This document shows, piece by piece, positions 17,642-26,212 of a stretch of 64,000 bases of DNA. Source of the DNA: Micromonospora chokoriensis (GTDB lineage: Bacteria; Actinomycetota; Actinomycetes; Mycobacteriales; Micromonosporaceae); NCBI RefSeq assembly GCF_000718555.1, contig NZ_JOAN01000031.1, positions 40,513-104,512 of the forward strand. The letters run 5' to 3'. Made by a program: the position numbers and the translations under genes. The notes below the pieces were generated by a model. That model was not told the origin of the DNA. It searched no databases and saw only the letters and a list, made by a program, of their open reading frames with translations. Within the stretch, counting starts at the first letter, position 1; the number at the start of each line of letters is the position of its first letter.

Positions 17642-18468
17642 AGAAGGTCGCCCTCAACGGCGCCGGGGTGTTGGTCGCGCTCTTCGCGGCGTTCCCCGTC
17701 TACTGGATGATCTCCACCTCGCTGAAGCCGAGCAACGAGATCTTCTCGGCCACCCCGCAGCCGGTGCCGACCCACCCGACGTTGGCGCACTACCGGGAGA
17801 TCCTGACCGGCAACCTGATTCCGGGCGTCAGCTTCCTCGACTTCTTCCTCAACAGCGCGCTGGTCGCCGTCTCCACAGTGGTGCTCAGCGGTCTGGTCGC
17901 GTTGCTCGCCGCGACCGCGGTGGCCCGGTTCCGGTTCCGGCTGCGGACCAGCTTCCTGATCATGCTGCTGGTGGTGCAGATGATTCCGCTGGAGGCGCTG
18001 GTCATCCCGCTGTTCCTGATGATCCAGCGGCTGGGCCTCTACAACACCCTGCCCAGCCTGATCCTCACGTACCTCGGTTTCTCGCTGCCGTTCGCGGTCT
18101 GGATGCTGCGCGGCTTCGTCGCCGCGGTGCCCAAGGAGTTGGAGGAGGCGGCGGCGATCGACGGGGCAAGCCGGGCCCAGACCTTCCGCCGGGTCCTCTT
18201 CCCGCTTGTCGCGCCCGGTCTGGTGGCCACCAGCATCTTCTCCTTCATCACCGCGTGGAACGAGCTGATCTTCGCGTTGACGTTCATCAACGACCAGGGG
18301 AGCTACACGCTGCCGGTGGCGATGACCTTCTTCTTCGGTCGGGACGACACCAACTGGGGGCCGGTGATGGCCGCGTCCACGTTGTTCACCCTGCCGGTCA
18401 TCATCTTCTTCCTGCTGGTGCAGCGTCGGATGGTCTCCGGTCTGGTGGCCGGCGCCGTCAAGGGCTGA
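17638..18468 (+). CDS. Sugar ABC transporter permease (MalG-type)
   Basis: 276 aa partner of the preceding permease. The N-terminal helix is followed by FPVYWMISTSLKPSNEIF, typical for MalG-like subunits; the EAA loop is EEAAAIDGASRAQTFRRVLF. No ATP-binding gene follows, so the importer probably uses a shared ATPase of the MsiK type encoded elsewhere, as is usual in actinobacteria. Confidence 0.9.
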   Translation: MKKVALNGAGVLVALFAAFPVYWMISTSLKPSNEIFSATPQPVPTHPTLAHYREILTGNLIPGVSFLDFFLNSALVAVSTVVLSGLVALLAATAVARFRFRLRTSFLIMLLVVQMIPLEALVIPLFLMIQRLGLYNTLPSLILTYLGFSLPFAVWMLRGFVAAVPKELEEAAAIDGASRAQTFRRVLFPLVAPGLVATSIFSFITAWNELIFALTFINDQGSYTLPVAMTFFFGRDDTNWGPVMAASTLFTLPVIIFFLLVQRRMVSGLVAGAVKG

Positions 18469-18494
18469 CCCGCCCCGTAACTAGGCTGACGGGT

Positions 18495-19130
18495 ATGACG
18501 GGCAGGGTGGCAGCCGTGAACCTCGGCATCGTGACCGAGGCGGAGTGGGCCGGCGACGCGAGCGGTCGCAGCGGCATCGACAAGCGACCGGTCGACGGGC
18601 CGGTGCCGCTGCTCACCGGCGGCCTCGCGGGCGACTTCATCGGCGACGGGGCCCGCCACGGTGGTCCTGACCAGGCGGTCTACGCGTACGCGGAGGAGGA
18701 CGCCGCCTGGTGGTCCGCCGAGTTCGGCCGGTCCATCCGCTTGGGCGGCTTCGGTGAGAACCTGACCACCTATGCGGTCGACGTGACGGGTGCGGTGATC
18801 GGCGAGCAGTGGCAGGTCGGTTCCGCCCTGCTCCAGGTCACCAAGCCGCGGACGCCCTGCGCCACCTTCGCCGGGTTCTGGGGCGTACCGGATCTGATCC
18901 GACGCTTCACCGTCCGTGCCGCGCCGGGGGCGTACCTGCGGGTGCTGCGCGAGGGCGAGGTCGGCGCGGGCGACCCGGTCGAGGTGGTGGACCGGCCTGC
19001 GCACGGGGTGACCATCGGCGAGGTGTTCCGGGCGACCAGCCTGGAGCCGGAGTTGTTGCCCCGGCTGCTCGACGCGGAGGACCTGCCCGAGCCGATCCGG
19101 GAGAAGGCCCGCCGACGGCTCGGACGCTGA
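18495..19130 (+). CDS. MOSC domain-containing protein
   Basis: 211 aa, one MOSC domain of the YiiM kind. Visible features are RHGGPDQAVYAYA, FGENLTT and the conserved Cys in TKPRTPCATF, thought to handle sulfur or the molybdenum cofactor. YiiM-type proteins reduce N-hydroxylated compounds with molybdopterin; that role is possible here but unproven. TAGGCT lies 7 nt before the ATG, so the gene is probably leaderless and independent of the transporter operon. Confidence 0.87.
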   Translation: MTGRVAAVNLGIVTEAEWAGDASGRSGIDKRPVDGPVPLLTGGLAGDFIGDGARHGGPDQAVYAYAEEDAAWWSAEFGRSIRLGGFGENLTTYAVDVTGAVIGEQWQVGSALLQVTKPRTPCATFAGFWGVPDLIRRFTVRAAPGAYLRVLREGEVGAGDPVEVVDRPAHGVTIGEVFRATSLEPELLPRLLDAEDLPEPIREKARRRLGR

Positions 19131-19148
19131 CGGTCATCGGCGCGGCGT

Positions 19149-20060
19149 TCAGCGCATCAGGATGTCCTCGATGTGGGCGGTGGTGCCACCCCAGGCGGCA
19201 AGCGTGAGCTTCCCGCAGCCGGCGCTCTCCGTCTCGGCGAACTCGCCGGCCGGGATCCCGTCCACCTTCACGGAGTAGGTCGAGCCCCGCGCCGAGACCA
19301 CCACGTGGCGGGTCTGCCGCAGGTCGGCGACCGGATAGGAGCCGCCGCCGACCCCACCGACGCCGGGTGTCGGCAGGGACGAGAACTTGGCGATGAAGGT
19401 GCCGTCGGAGTCCAGGTAGAGGATGATCGCGTCGCCGGTCGCCTGGTCGTTGTCGAGACCGCCGCGGGGGAGCACGGCCAGCCCGTAGTAGTCGACCGTG
19501 CCAGCGCCGAGCCGAACGTCGAACTCGACAGTGCCGTCGCACATCATGTGGTCCTTGAGGTATGCGCCCCACTGGCTCTCGATACTGTCCGGTGTGTCGA
19601 TCCGCAACGCTGTTCCGTTGGCGACGAGGCTGAATGGCCCGTGCGTTCCGCCGAAGCGCTGGAAGCTGCTCGCGGCGACATACGGCGACCGTGGCGGCTC
19701 GTTCTTGCCGGTGGCTCCCGGTCGACCGGCGGCAGATCTCGTGGCGGGGCCCGGAGTCGTCTTCGGGCTGGTCGACTGCCGGGCGGACGCGGTCGGCGTG
19801 GGCGTGGCGCTCGCGGAGGCCTGCACCGGCACTGTGGGGGCCTGCGCCGGCACGGTCGTGGTGTCGGCCTGGGGCGGAGCGGATTGCCCGGCCGGCAGGC
19901 GGCCCTCCAGGAACGTGAAGATCGACGCTCCCACGAGGAGTACCGCGAAGATGCCGACTATCCATCGGTCGGTCAGCTTCTGCGGTGGTTTGATCCAGTT
20001 GCCGACGACACCGAGTGAGACTCCGAGAAGGAGCAGCGCCAGGGCGATGCCGTCGGTCAT
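19149..20060 (-). CDS. Membrane-anchored protein with extracellular beta-rich domain
   Basis: 303 aa. Two N-terminal hydrophobic segments (ALALLLLGVSLGVVGNWI and IVGIFAVLLVGASIFTFL) are followed by a long Thr/Pro/Ala linker (about residues 60-120). The C-terminal domain (about 130-303) contains FSLVANGTALRIDTPDSIE, DVRLGAGTVDYYGLAV and HVVVSARGSTYSVKVDG, which resembles a concanavalin/LamG-like sugar-binding fold. Function unknown. TACCCT sits 7 nt before the ATG (leaderless type). Confidence 0.65.
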   Translation of the reverse strand: MTDGIALALLLLGVSLGVVGNWIKPPQKLTDRWIVGIFAVLLVGASIFTFLEGRLPAGQSAPPQADTTTVPAQAPTVPVQASASATPTPTASARQSTSPKTTPGPATRSAAGRPGATGKNEPPRSPYVAASSFQRFGGTHGPFSLVANGTALRIDTPDSIESQWGAYLKDHMMCDGTVEFDVRLGAGTVDYYGLAVLPRGGLDNDQATGDAIILYLDSDGTFIAKFSSLPTPGVGGVGGGSYPVADLRQTRHVVVSARGSTYSVKVDGIPAGEFAETESAGCGKLTLAAWGGTTAHIEDILMR

Positions 20061-20139
20061 GCGGCACAGGGTACGGCCTGACCGGCGCGGTGCCGTTCAA
20101 CTGTCGGCTAGCTGAAACTCCTGTCCGTCGCGCCGACGG

Positions 20140-20184
20140 GAACGGCCCCCGGCCATGCCGAAGGGCGATGACCGGGGGCCGTTC
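20140..20184. terminator. Terminator hairpin downstream of the dioxygenase gene
   Basis: GAACGGCCCCCGG (20140-20152) and CCGGGGGCCGTTC (20172-20184) form a perfect 13-bp stem 15 bp beyond the stop of the minus-strand gene at 20199. Confidence 0.8.
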
Positions 20185-20198
20185 TCACGAGCGGAAGA

Positions 20199-21101
20199 TC
20201 AGCGGAGCCAGGGGACGCTGCGGTCGAGCAGGCCGCGCTCCTTGAGCTCCTTGCGCAGCGGGATCTCGTCGTCGACGTACCCGTCCCAGTTGATGCCCCA
20301 GTAGTTGGCGGTGTGGGTGCCCTCACCGATCAGCTGGCGCTGCACCGGGGTGCGGTTGCGGTACCACTCGCCGTCCAGGTCGGGGTGCAGCTCGTCGAGC
20401 GGACGGATCCACCGGTAGGTGTAGCCGACGAAGAGCATCTTGCGGGTGATGGTCGACAGGTTCGTCGACCGCGAGTGCCACTGCCGGCGGTCGAAGATGA
20501 AGGCGTCGCCCGGGTTGGCGGTGATCTCCACCGTGCCCTCCGGGTCCGGGTTGTGCACGTTCAGGTCGTCCGGCCGGGGCAGCGAGTTCAGCAGGTGGCT
20601 GCCCGGGATGACCTTGGTGGCGCCGCGGCCGGTCTCGGAGAGGTCCGACAGCACGTACGCGACCTTCAGCGAGAACATCGGCCGGGGCAGGTTCGGGTCC
20701 ATCGTCTCCGGGTCGGAGTTCTGCCGGTACCCGTCCTGGTGCCAGCCCCAGTACGGCTTCTCCGGCTCGGCGGCCGGTGGGGTGACGTCCAGGTGGTTGT
20801 GGTGGGTGTAGATGTTCCAGCCGGCCAGCCCCCACATGTACGGGAAGGCGATCGGGTGGGTCAGCAGCTCGCCGAAGAGCTCGTCGCGCTCCAGGAAGCC
20901 CAGCAGGTGCAGGGTGCCGTCCTTCTTTGTGGTGCCCTTCGCCTGCTCTTCCGCGTAGACGCGGTCGACCGCCGCCTCCAGCGCCGCCCGGTGGTCCTCC
21001 GTCAGGACGTTGCGCAGCAGGAGGAAGCCCTGCTCGTGAAACTCCTTGCGGTCAGTGTCGCTGATCGGTTCGTAACCGGTCCGGTCGCCGTAATCGAACA
21101 C
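20199..21101 (-). CDS. Phytanoyl-CoA dioxygenase family protein (Fe(II)/2-oxoglutarate oxygenase)
   Basis: 300 aa. The iron-binding HxD is in GWHQDGYRQN, and the distal His is probably in RRQWHSRSTNL with a following Arg for 2-oxoglutarate. The double-stranded beta helix spans about residues 120-260. Relatives include ectoine hydroxylase and secondary-metabolite hydroxylases; the substrate is unknown. GTG 21101 was chosen because a GGGGAGGGG site lies just upstream, and longer frames add unconserved sequence. A TACGCT box near 21152-21157 is a likely -10. Confidence 0.85.
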   Translation of the reverse strand: MFDYGDRTGYEPISDTDRKEFHEQGFLLLRNVLTEDHRAALEAAVDRVYAEEQAKGTTKKDGTLHLLGFLERDELFGELLTHPIAFPYMWGLAGWNIYTHHNHLDVTPPAAEPEKPYWGWHQDGYRQNSDPETMDPNLPRPMFSLKVAYVLSDLSETGRGATKVIPGSHLLNSLPRPDDLNVHNPDPEGTVEITANPGDAFIFDRRQWHSRSTNLSTITRKMLFVGYTYRWIRPLDELHPDLDGEWYRNRTPVQRQLIGEGTHTANYWGINWDGYVDDEIPLRKELKERGLLDRSVPWLR

Positions 21102-21294
21102 CGCGTCGCACCCCTCCCCAGAAGGTGAATCCTTTTTGGCACAGGCCGCCGAGCGTAACGCGCTGTAGCGGGTGCCGAGGGGGCGTCTTGTTGGGGGCAG
21201 GGTTGATTCGGGACTCTCGGCCGCGAAGCGGATGCGCGGAGTAGGAATCCTTAACCAATCACGTCTAATGTCCGCTTTGACTGTTTGTGCATTA

Positions 21295-21315
21295 TCCGGA
21301 TTCCTGTAATCCGGA
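21295..21315 (-). terminator. Hairpin after the transglycosylase-like gene
   Basis: TCCGGATT (21295-21302) pairs with AATCCGGA (21308-21315) over a 5-nt loop, 8 bp beyond the minus-strand stop at 21323. Confidence 0.6.
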
Positions 21316-21322
21316 GGTGCCC

Positions 21323-22177
21323 TCAACCCTCGCTGAAGACCTCGGCGACCACCCGCGATGCCGGATCTCCACCGACCTGGCTCCATTCGCCGTTCTTCGC
21401 GGTCCACTCCAGGGCGCCGAAGCGCACCCGCTTGACCCCGTGGTCCTGGGCGTGCGACACCAGCCAGTGCGCGTACCGCCAGCCGTCACGCTGGTCACTC
21501 GGTGTAACCGCCAGCCCGGTCGGGTCGGTCGGGTCGGTGCCCTTCAACCCCCAGTCCAGCACCAGGTTGCGGGTCAGCTGCGCGGCCGCCGCCGCGCCAT
21601 GCATCGCCGGGGTACGCCCCACCGTGCAGGTGACCGCGCCGCTGGCGTCGCCGAGCAGGGCCCGGCTGAGCACCTCGGAGTCGTCGGCCCACTTCTGGTA
21701 CGCCTCGGGGAACGCCGAGCGCTGCACCCGCTGGGCGGCATCGGTGACGCGCATCTCTTCCCAGCCGCGCACCTTCTTGAGGGCGGCGTAGAACCGGTTG
21801 GCCGCGTAACGCGGGTCGCGGATCTGCGTCGGGGTGCCCCAGCCCTGGCTCGGTCGCTGCTGGAACAGGCCGACCGAGTCGCGGTCGCCGGCGGCGAGGT
21901 TGCGCAGCCCGGACTCCTGGTACGCGGTGGCGAGCGCGACCACGACCGCCCGCTCGGGCATGCCGCGCTTCGCGCCGATCGCCGCGATGGTTGCCGCGTT
22001 GGCCATCTGGTCGGCGTCCAGCGCGACCCGTCCGTCGGCCTGCACGGTGCACTTGCGTGCCGTCAGCGGGAACTTGAGGTTGTCGCCGACCTGTCGTACG
22101 ACGAGCCAGATCGCGATCACGGCGACGAGGATGAGGACCACTCCACCCGCCACGGTTGCCCGAGTTCGCACCCACAC
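21323..22177 (-). CDS. Membrane-anchored lytic-transglycosylase-like protein
   Basis: 284 aa. One N-terminal membrane segment (TVAGGVVLILVAVIAIWLVV) is followed by an extracytoplasmic domain. The segment ALATAYQESGLRNLAAGDRD, then SVGLFQQRPSQGWG, matches the lysozyme-like SLT fold, with the Glu of YQESG as candidate catalytic acid. Cys residues (ARKCTVQ, VTCTVG) may form a disulfide. The start is GTG 22177; the nearby GTG 22171 also fits. It may trim peptidoglycan, but no enzyme activity can be confirmed. Confidence 0.7.
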   Translation of the reverse strand: MWVRTRATVAGGVVLILVAVIAIWLVVRQVGDNLKFPLTARKCTVQADGRVALDADQMANAATIAAIGAKRGMPERAVVVALATAYQESGLRNLAAGDRDSVGLFQQRPSQGWGTPTQIRDPRYAANRFYAALKKVRGWEEMRVTDAAQRVQRSAFPEAYQKWADDSEVLSRALLGDASGAVTCTVGRTPAMHGAAAAAQLTRNLVLDWGLKGTDPTDPTGLAVTPSDQRDGWRYAHWLVSHAQDHGVKRVRFGALEWTAKNGEWSQVGGDPASRVVAEVFSEG

Positions 22178-22419
22178 CCCCAGATCGACAGTCTGACAAG
22201 CGTACGTCCCCGCACGCCCCGCACGGGTCGTCCGAGCGGTTCGGGCCCAGCTTGGCCGACTCCGGGCCGGTTGGCGGTCGGCTACCGGTTGGCGACGTTC
22301 CCGCTCCGGTCGCAATCTCACCTGCCGGTCGTCCGGTCGTCCGCCCTGGTTGAGGGCTGTCGTATGCATCACGGGTCGCCGACGTGGGAAGCAATTCGCT
22401 GGTCAGGGACTTGACGGTG

Positions 22420-22431
22420 TTGACACGTCAA
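22420..22431 (+). promoter_or_regulatory. Palindrome TTGAC-AC-GTCAA upstream of the SDR gene
   Basis: Perfect 5-bp half sites TTGAC and GTCAA with a 2-nt spacer, 24 bp before the SDR start; another TTGAC is at 22411. It looks like an operator for a dimeric repressor such as a TetR protein, none of which is encoded nearby. Confidence 0.4.
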
Positions 22432-22454
22432 TCCGACAAGTAGGGAGAAGTTCC

Positions 22455-23219
22455 ATGGGAACCCTGGACGGCAAGGTCGTACTCATCACCGGCACCGGCG
22501 GTGGTCTGGGCCGCGTCGCGGCACTGACCTTCGCACGCGAGGGTGCGAAGGTCGTCGGGGTCGACCTCCAGGTCGCCGGTAACGACGAGACGGTCGAACT
22601 CGTCCGTCGCGCCGGCGGCGAGATGACCGGCATCGCCCCGGTCGACCTCACCGACCCCGAGCAGGTGCGCACGCTCGTCGACGACGCTGCCGCCGCCTAC
22701 GGTGGGCTCGACGTGGTCTACAACAACGCGGCCGCGCTCCGCTTCGGCCCGATGCCCGATTTCTCCGTGCAGGACTGGCGCTACACCATCACCGGAGAAC
22801 TCGACATTCCGTACTTCGTGTCGAAGTTCGCCTGGCCGCACCTGGTCCGGCGCGGAGGCGGCGTCATCATCAACGCCGCCTCCATGGCCGGGATGATCGG
22901 TGGCCACGTCCCGCCGATGGTCGGTCACACCGCAGCTAACGCCGGCATCATCGGCATGACGCGTCAGCTCGCGCTGGAAGGAGCGCCGCACGGGATCCGC
23001 GCGGTGGCGGTCAGCCCCGGCCCCACGCTCACCCCGGCCAGCGAACGCGACCTCGGTGACAACCAGGAGGCGCGCGACGCCATCACCAGCAAGACGCTGC
23101 TCAAGCGCTTCGCTCGCCCCGAGGAGGTCGTCGAGCTGGTGGTCTTCCTCGCGTCCGACCGGGCGTCGTACATCACCGGGGCCAACTATCCGGTCGACGG
23201 CGGCGCGACGGCGTGGTGA
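22455..23219 (+). CDS. SDR family oxidoreductase with atypical active site
   Basis: 254 aa Rossmann-fold protein. The cofactor motif TGTGGGLG and YNNAAALRFG are normal, with VGVDLQ suggesting NAD(H) preference. The usual catalytic Tyr-x3-Lys is replaced: the aligned segment reads GHTAANAG, placing H158 and N162 at those sites. It may belong to a non-classical subfamily or have lost redox activity. The C-terminus ends with GANYPVDGGATAW, typical of SDRs. The ATG is preceded by AGGGAGAAG. Single-gene unit. Confidence 0.85.
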   Translation: MGTLDGKVVLITGTGGGLGRVAALTFAREGAKVVGVDLQVAGNDETVELVRRAGGEMTGIAPVDLTDPEQVRTLVDDAAAAYGGLDVVYNNAAALRFGPMPDFSVQDWRYTITGELDIPYFVSKFAWPHLVRRGGGVIINAASMAGMIGGHVPPMVGHTAANAGIIGMTRQLALEGAPHGIRAVAVSPGPTLTPASERDLGDNQEARDAITSKTLLKRFARPEEVVELVVFLASDRASYITGANYPVDGGATAW

Positions 23220-23261
23220 CCGACCTCGGGGCGTCGCCGCTTAGCGGCGGCGCCCCGACGC

Positions 23262-24050
23262 TCAGCCGTCGAGAGCGGCCACCCATCGAGTCAATCGCTT
23301 CTCCCGGAACGCGGTGACCCCCTCGCGTCCCTCGTCGGACAGGAAGTAGCCGGTCGAGACGGCGGACAGCCGGGCCAGGTCGCCGCGCAACTCGGCGGCG
23401 CCCGGTCGGCGCAGCAACTCCTTCACGCCGGCCAGTGCCCCGGGCGCCCCGCGCACCAGCGAGTCGCAGTAGCCCCGTACCGCGTCGTCCAACCCGTCCG
23501 CAGGGACCGAGGCCGTGACCAGGCCGACCTCGGCGGCCCGGCGGCCGTCGAAGGTGTCCCCGGTCAGATACAGCTCGGCGGCGGCGCGGGGGTGCAGCCG
23601 GGGCAGCACGGTCGCCGAGATCACCGCCGGGATCACCCCGATGCGGACCTCGGTGAACGCGAACGTCGCCTCGTCGGCGCAGACCGCCAGGTCGGCGGCG
23701 GCGATCAGGCCCAGCCCACCGGCCCGTGCCGGCCCGGCGACCCGAGCCAGCACCGGCTTCGGGCACTCCCAGAGCGCCGCGAGCACGTCGCCCAGCATGC
23801 CGGCCGGCACCGTCCCGCTGGCGTACGCCGCGGCGGTCTCCTTCAGGTCCGCGCCCGAGCAGAAGACCGGGCCGCTGTGGTCGAGCACGATCACGCGGAC
23901 CGTGTCGTCGGCGACCGCGTCCGCCAGCCCGGCCAGCAGTTGGGTCATCAGGCCGGTGGAGAGCGCGTTGCGGTTGTGCGGGCTGTCCAGGGTGAGGGTG
24001 GTCACCCCACGGGCCGTGGCGACCCGCACGAGGACGTCGGGAGTGGTCAT
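23262..24050 (-). CDS. Enoyl-CoA hydratase/isomerase family protein
   Basis: 262 aa crotonase fold. DSPHNRNALSTGL, the oxyanion region VFCSGADLKE and RVAGPARAGGLGLIAAAD are present. A Glu in AFTEVRIGVIPAV sits near the second catalytic position. It probably acts on an acyl-CoA in beta-oxidation-like metabolism; specificity unknown. ATG 24050 is 20 bp from the divergent hemW start, with TAGTGT 7 nt upstream, so it appears leaderless. An ATG at 24071 would overlap the hemW start. Confidence 0.88.
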   Translation of the reverse strand: MTTPDVLVRVATARGVTTLTLDSPHNRNALSTGLMTQLLAGLADAVADDTVRVIVLDHSGPVFCSGADLKETAAAYASGTVPAGMLGDVLAALWECPKPVLARVAGPARAGGLGLIAAADLAVCADEATFAFTEVRIGVIPAVISATVLPRLHPRAAAELYLTGDTFDGRRAAEVGLVTASVPADGLDDAVRGYCDSLVRGAPGALAGVKELLRRPGAAELRGDLARLSAVSTGYFLSDEGREGVTAFREKRLTRWVAALDG

Positions 24051-24069
24051 GCCGGGCACACTAGTGGCC

Positions 24070-25293
24070 ATGCCCGGCGTCCTTCCAGATGGTGAGACCG
24101 TCCCCGTCGACGGATCGTTGCCCGCCACCGCCACCACAGCGGTCGGCGCGCGTGGCTTCGGCGTGTACGTGCACGTGCCGTTCTGCGCCAGTCGCTGCGG
24201 TTACTGCGACTTCAACACCTACACGGCCGCCGAGCTGGGCGGTGGCGCGAGCCGCGAGGGGTACGCCGACACCGTCCTGGCCGAGCTGACGCTCGCCGCC
24301 CGGGTGCTCGGCGACAACCCGCCACCCCGGGTCGACACGGTCTTCGTCGGCGGCGGCACGCCCACCCTGCTCCCCGCCGACGACCTGGCCCGCATCCTCG
24401 ACGGCATCGACCGCACCTGGGGGCTGGCCGCCGACGCCGAGGTGACCACCGAGGCCAACCCCGAGTCGGTCACCCCGGAATCGTTGAAGCGGCTGCGGGC
24501 CGCCGGCTACACCCGGATCTCGCTGGGCATGCAGTCCGCCTCCCCGGGGGTGCTGGCGATCCTGGACCGTAAGCACAGCGCCGGCCGGGCCACCGCCGCC
24601 GCCCTGGAGGCGCGCGACGCCGGGTTCGAGCACGTCAACCTGGACCTGATCTACGGCACCCCGGGAGAGCGGGCCGAGGACTTCGCCGCCTCGCTGGAGC
24701 AGGTCGTCGCCGCCGGGGTGGACCACGTCAGCGCGTACGCCCTGATCGTCGAGGACGGCACCCGGCTCGCCGCCCGGATGCGGCGCGGCGAACTGGCGTA
24801 CCCCAGTGACGACGTGGCCGCGGACCGCTACCTGGCCGCGGAGGCCGCGCTCGACGCGGCCGGGCTCTCCTGGTACGAGGTCTCCAACTGGGCCCGCACC
24901 GAGGAGGCCCGCTGCCGGCACAACCTGCTCTACTGGACCGGCGCGGACTGGTGGGGGCTGGGCCCGGGGGCGCACAGCCACGTCGGCGGGGTGCGCTGGT
25001 GGAACGTCAAACACCCCTCGGCGTACGCCCAACGGTTGGCTGCCGGCGCGTCTCCCGGCCTGGCCCGGGAGGTGCTCACGGCCGACGAGGCGCACATGGA
25101 GGACGTGATGCTCCGGCTGCGGCTGGCCAGTGGCCTGCCGCTGGCGGTGCTCGACGCCACCGGGCGGGCCGGGGCCGAGCGGGCGCTGGCTGGCGGCCTG
25201 CTCGACGCCGCGGCGTACGCGGCCGGCCGGGCGGTGCTCACCCTGCGCGGCCGGTTGCTCGCCGACGCGGTCGTCCGTGACCTGCTCCCCTGA
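24070..25293 (+). CDS. hemW: Radical SAM heme chaperone HemW
   Basis: 407 aa. The radical SAM cluster motif CxxxCxxC is in VPFCASRCGYCDFNTYT, preceded by the HemW-type YVHVPFC. GGGTPTLL and EANPESVTPESL complete the radical SAM core, and a C-terminal HemN-like domain follows. HemW-type proteins carry heme to target enzymes; many are annotated as coproporphyrinogen dehydrogenase, but that activity is not expected here. It lies upstream of hrcA, as in mycobacteria. Confidence 0.92.
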   Translation: MPGVLPDGETVPVDGSLPATATTAVGARGFGVYVHVPFCASRCGYCDFNTYTAAELGGGASREGYADTVLAELTLAARVLGDNPPPRVDTVFVGGGTPTLLPADDLARILDGIDRTWGLAADAEVTTEANPESVTPESLKRLRAAGYTRISLGMQSASPGVLAILDRKHSAGRATAAALEARDAGFEHVNLDLIYGTPGERAEDFAASLEQVVAAGVDHVSAYALIVEDGTRLAARMRRGELAYPSDDVAADRYLAAEAALDAAGLSWYEVSNWARTEEARCRHNLLYWTGADWWGLGPGAHSHVGGVRWWNVKHPSAYAQRLAAGASPGLAREVLTADEAHMEDVMLRLRLASGLPLAVLDATGRAGAERALAGGLLDAAAYAAGRAVLTLRGRLLADAVVRDLLP

Positions 25294-25360
25294 CCGAGCC
25301 CACCACCCCTCGTGAACGGCAGCAGTGCGCCGGACCGGCCGGGGGAGCGGCCGGCCCGGG

Positions 25361-25987
25361 TCACTTGATGAAGTTGGCCGACATCGGGTAGCGGTACGGG
25401 TTGCCCTCGTTGGCCTTCACGCCGGCGATGATCCCGAACAGGATCTGGATCACCACGACGGCGATGCTGGGCAGGAAGAGCAGGCACCAGCTCACGAAGA
25501 GCAGCACGAACGCGATGACCGACCAGAGGATCTGGAAGTTCAGGGCGGCGAGCGCGTGCGCCCGGACGGTCGGCGACTGTTGGCCGCGGGCCAGGTAGGC
25601 GATGAGCGGGGCGACGAAGCCCAGCGGACCAAAGCTGATCAGCGCGCCGAGGGCGCCGCCGAAGTGCGCGACAAGCGCCCAGGTCTTGTCCTCGTTGTTG
25701 GCGTAGCCGCCGCCGGGGCCGCCGTAGGCCCCACCGGTCGGATATCCGCCAGCCGGCGGGTAGCCCCCGGGCGGCGGATAGCCACCTGCCGGAGGGTAGC
25801 CACCTGACGGCGGTTGGTCACCGGTGGGCGGCGGATAGCCACCGGGCGGGGGATAGCCGCCCGGGCCTGGTGCCCCGGACAGTGGTGCGGTGGGCGGCTC
25901 GGCCGACGGGAACGGGCCCGGGGAGGTCGGCTCCGGCGGGTAGTTGCCGGTGTCACCGGAACCGGGAGGGCGGGGAGGTTCAGTCAT
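25361..25987 (-). CDS. DUF4870 domain-containing membrane protein with Pro/Gly/Tyr-rich N-terminus
   Basis: 208 aa. The first 100 residues are a low-complexity tail of repeated GGYPPPGGYPP-like units. The C-terminal DUF4870 domain (about 105-208) has TWALVAHFGGALGALISF, then two long hydrophobic helices ending in GIIAGVKANEGNPYRYP. Function unknown. TACCGT is 7 nt before the ATG, consistent with a leaderless transcript. A GC-rich hairpin (25335-25365 region) lies at the 3' end. Confidence 0.85.
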   Translation of the reverse strand: MTEPPRPPGSGDTGNYPPEPTSPGPFPSAEPPTAPLSGAPGPGGYPPPGGYPPPTGDQPPSGGYPPAGGYPPPGGYPPAGGYPTGGAYGGPGGGYANNEDKTWALVAHFGGALGALISFGPLGFVAPLIAYLARGQQSPTVRAHALAALNFQILWSVIAFVLLFVSWCLLFLPSIAVVVIQILFGIIAGVKANEGNPYRYPMSANFIK

Positions 25988-26129
25988 GGATGTCACGGTA
26001 GGTGCCCACGGCAACGCCGCACCAGAGCGACACCGCCCGGCAGTGCGGGCCGATCGGCCCAGCGGGGTGGTGTGGGCCGCACCGACAGGTGGTCGTTGAT
26101 CATCGCGTGGGCGGGTACGCCGACGTAGA

Positions 26130-26156
26130 CTGGCACTCGTTACAGTCGAGTGCCAG
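26130..26156 (+). promoter_or_regulatory. CIRCE operator upstream of hrcA
   Basis: CTGGCACTC (26130-26138), a 9-nt spacer and GAGTGCCAG (26148-26156) form a perfect inverted repeat matching the CIRCE layout (TTAGCACTC-N9-GAGTGCTAA). HrcA would bind it to repress hrcA-dnaJ, an autoregulated heat-shock unit. Confidence 0.92.
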
Positions 26157-26212
26157 GACGGCTGGGCCGGCCCAAGACGCCGGCGGCCGACGTGCGACAG
26201 GAGGTGCGGAGG

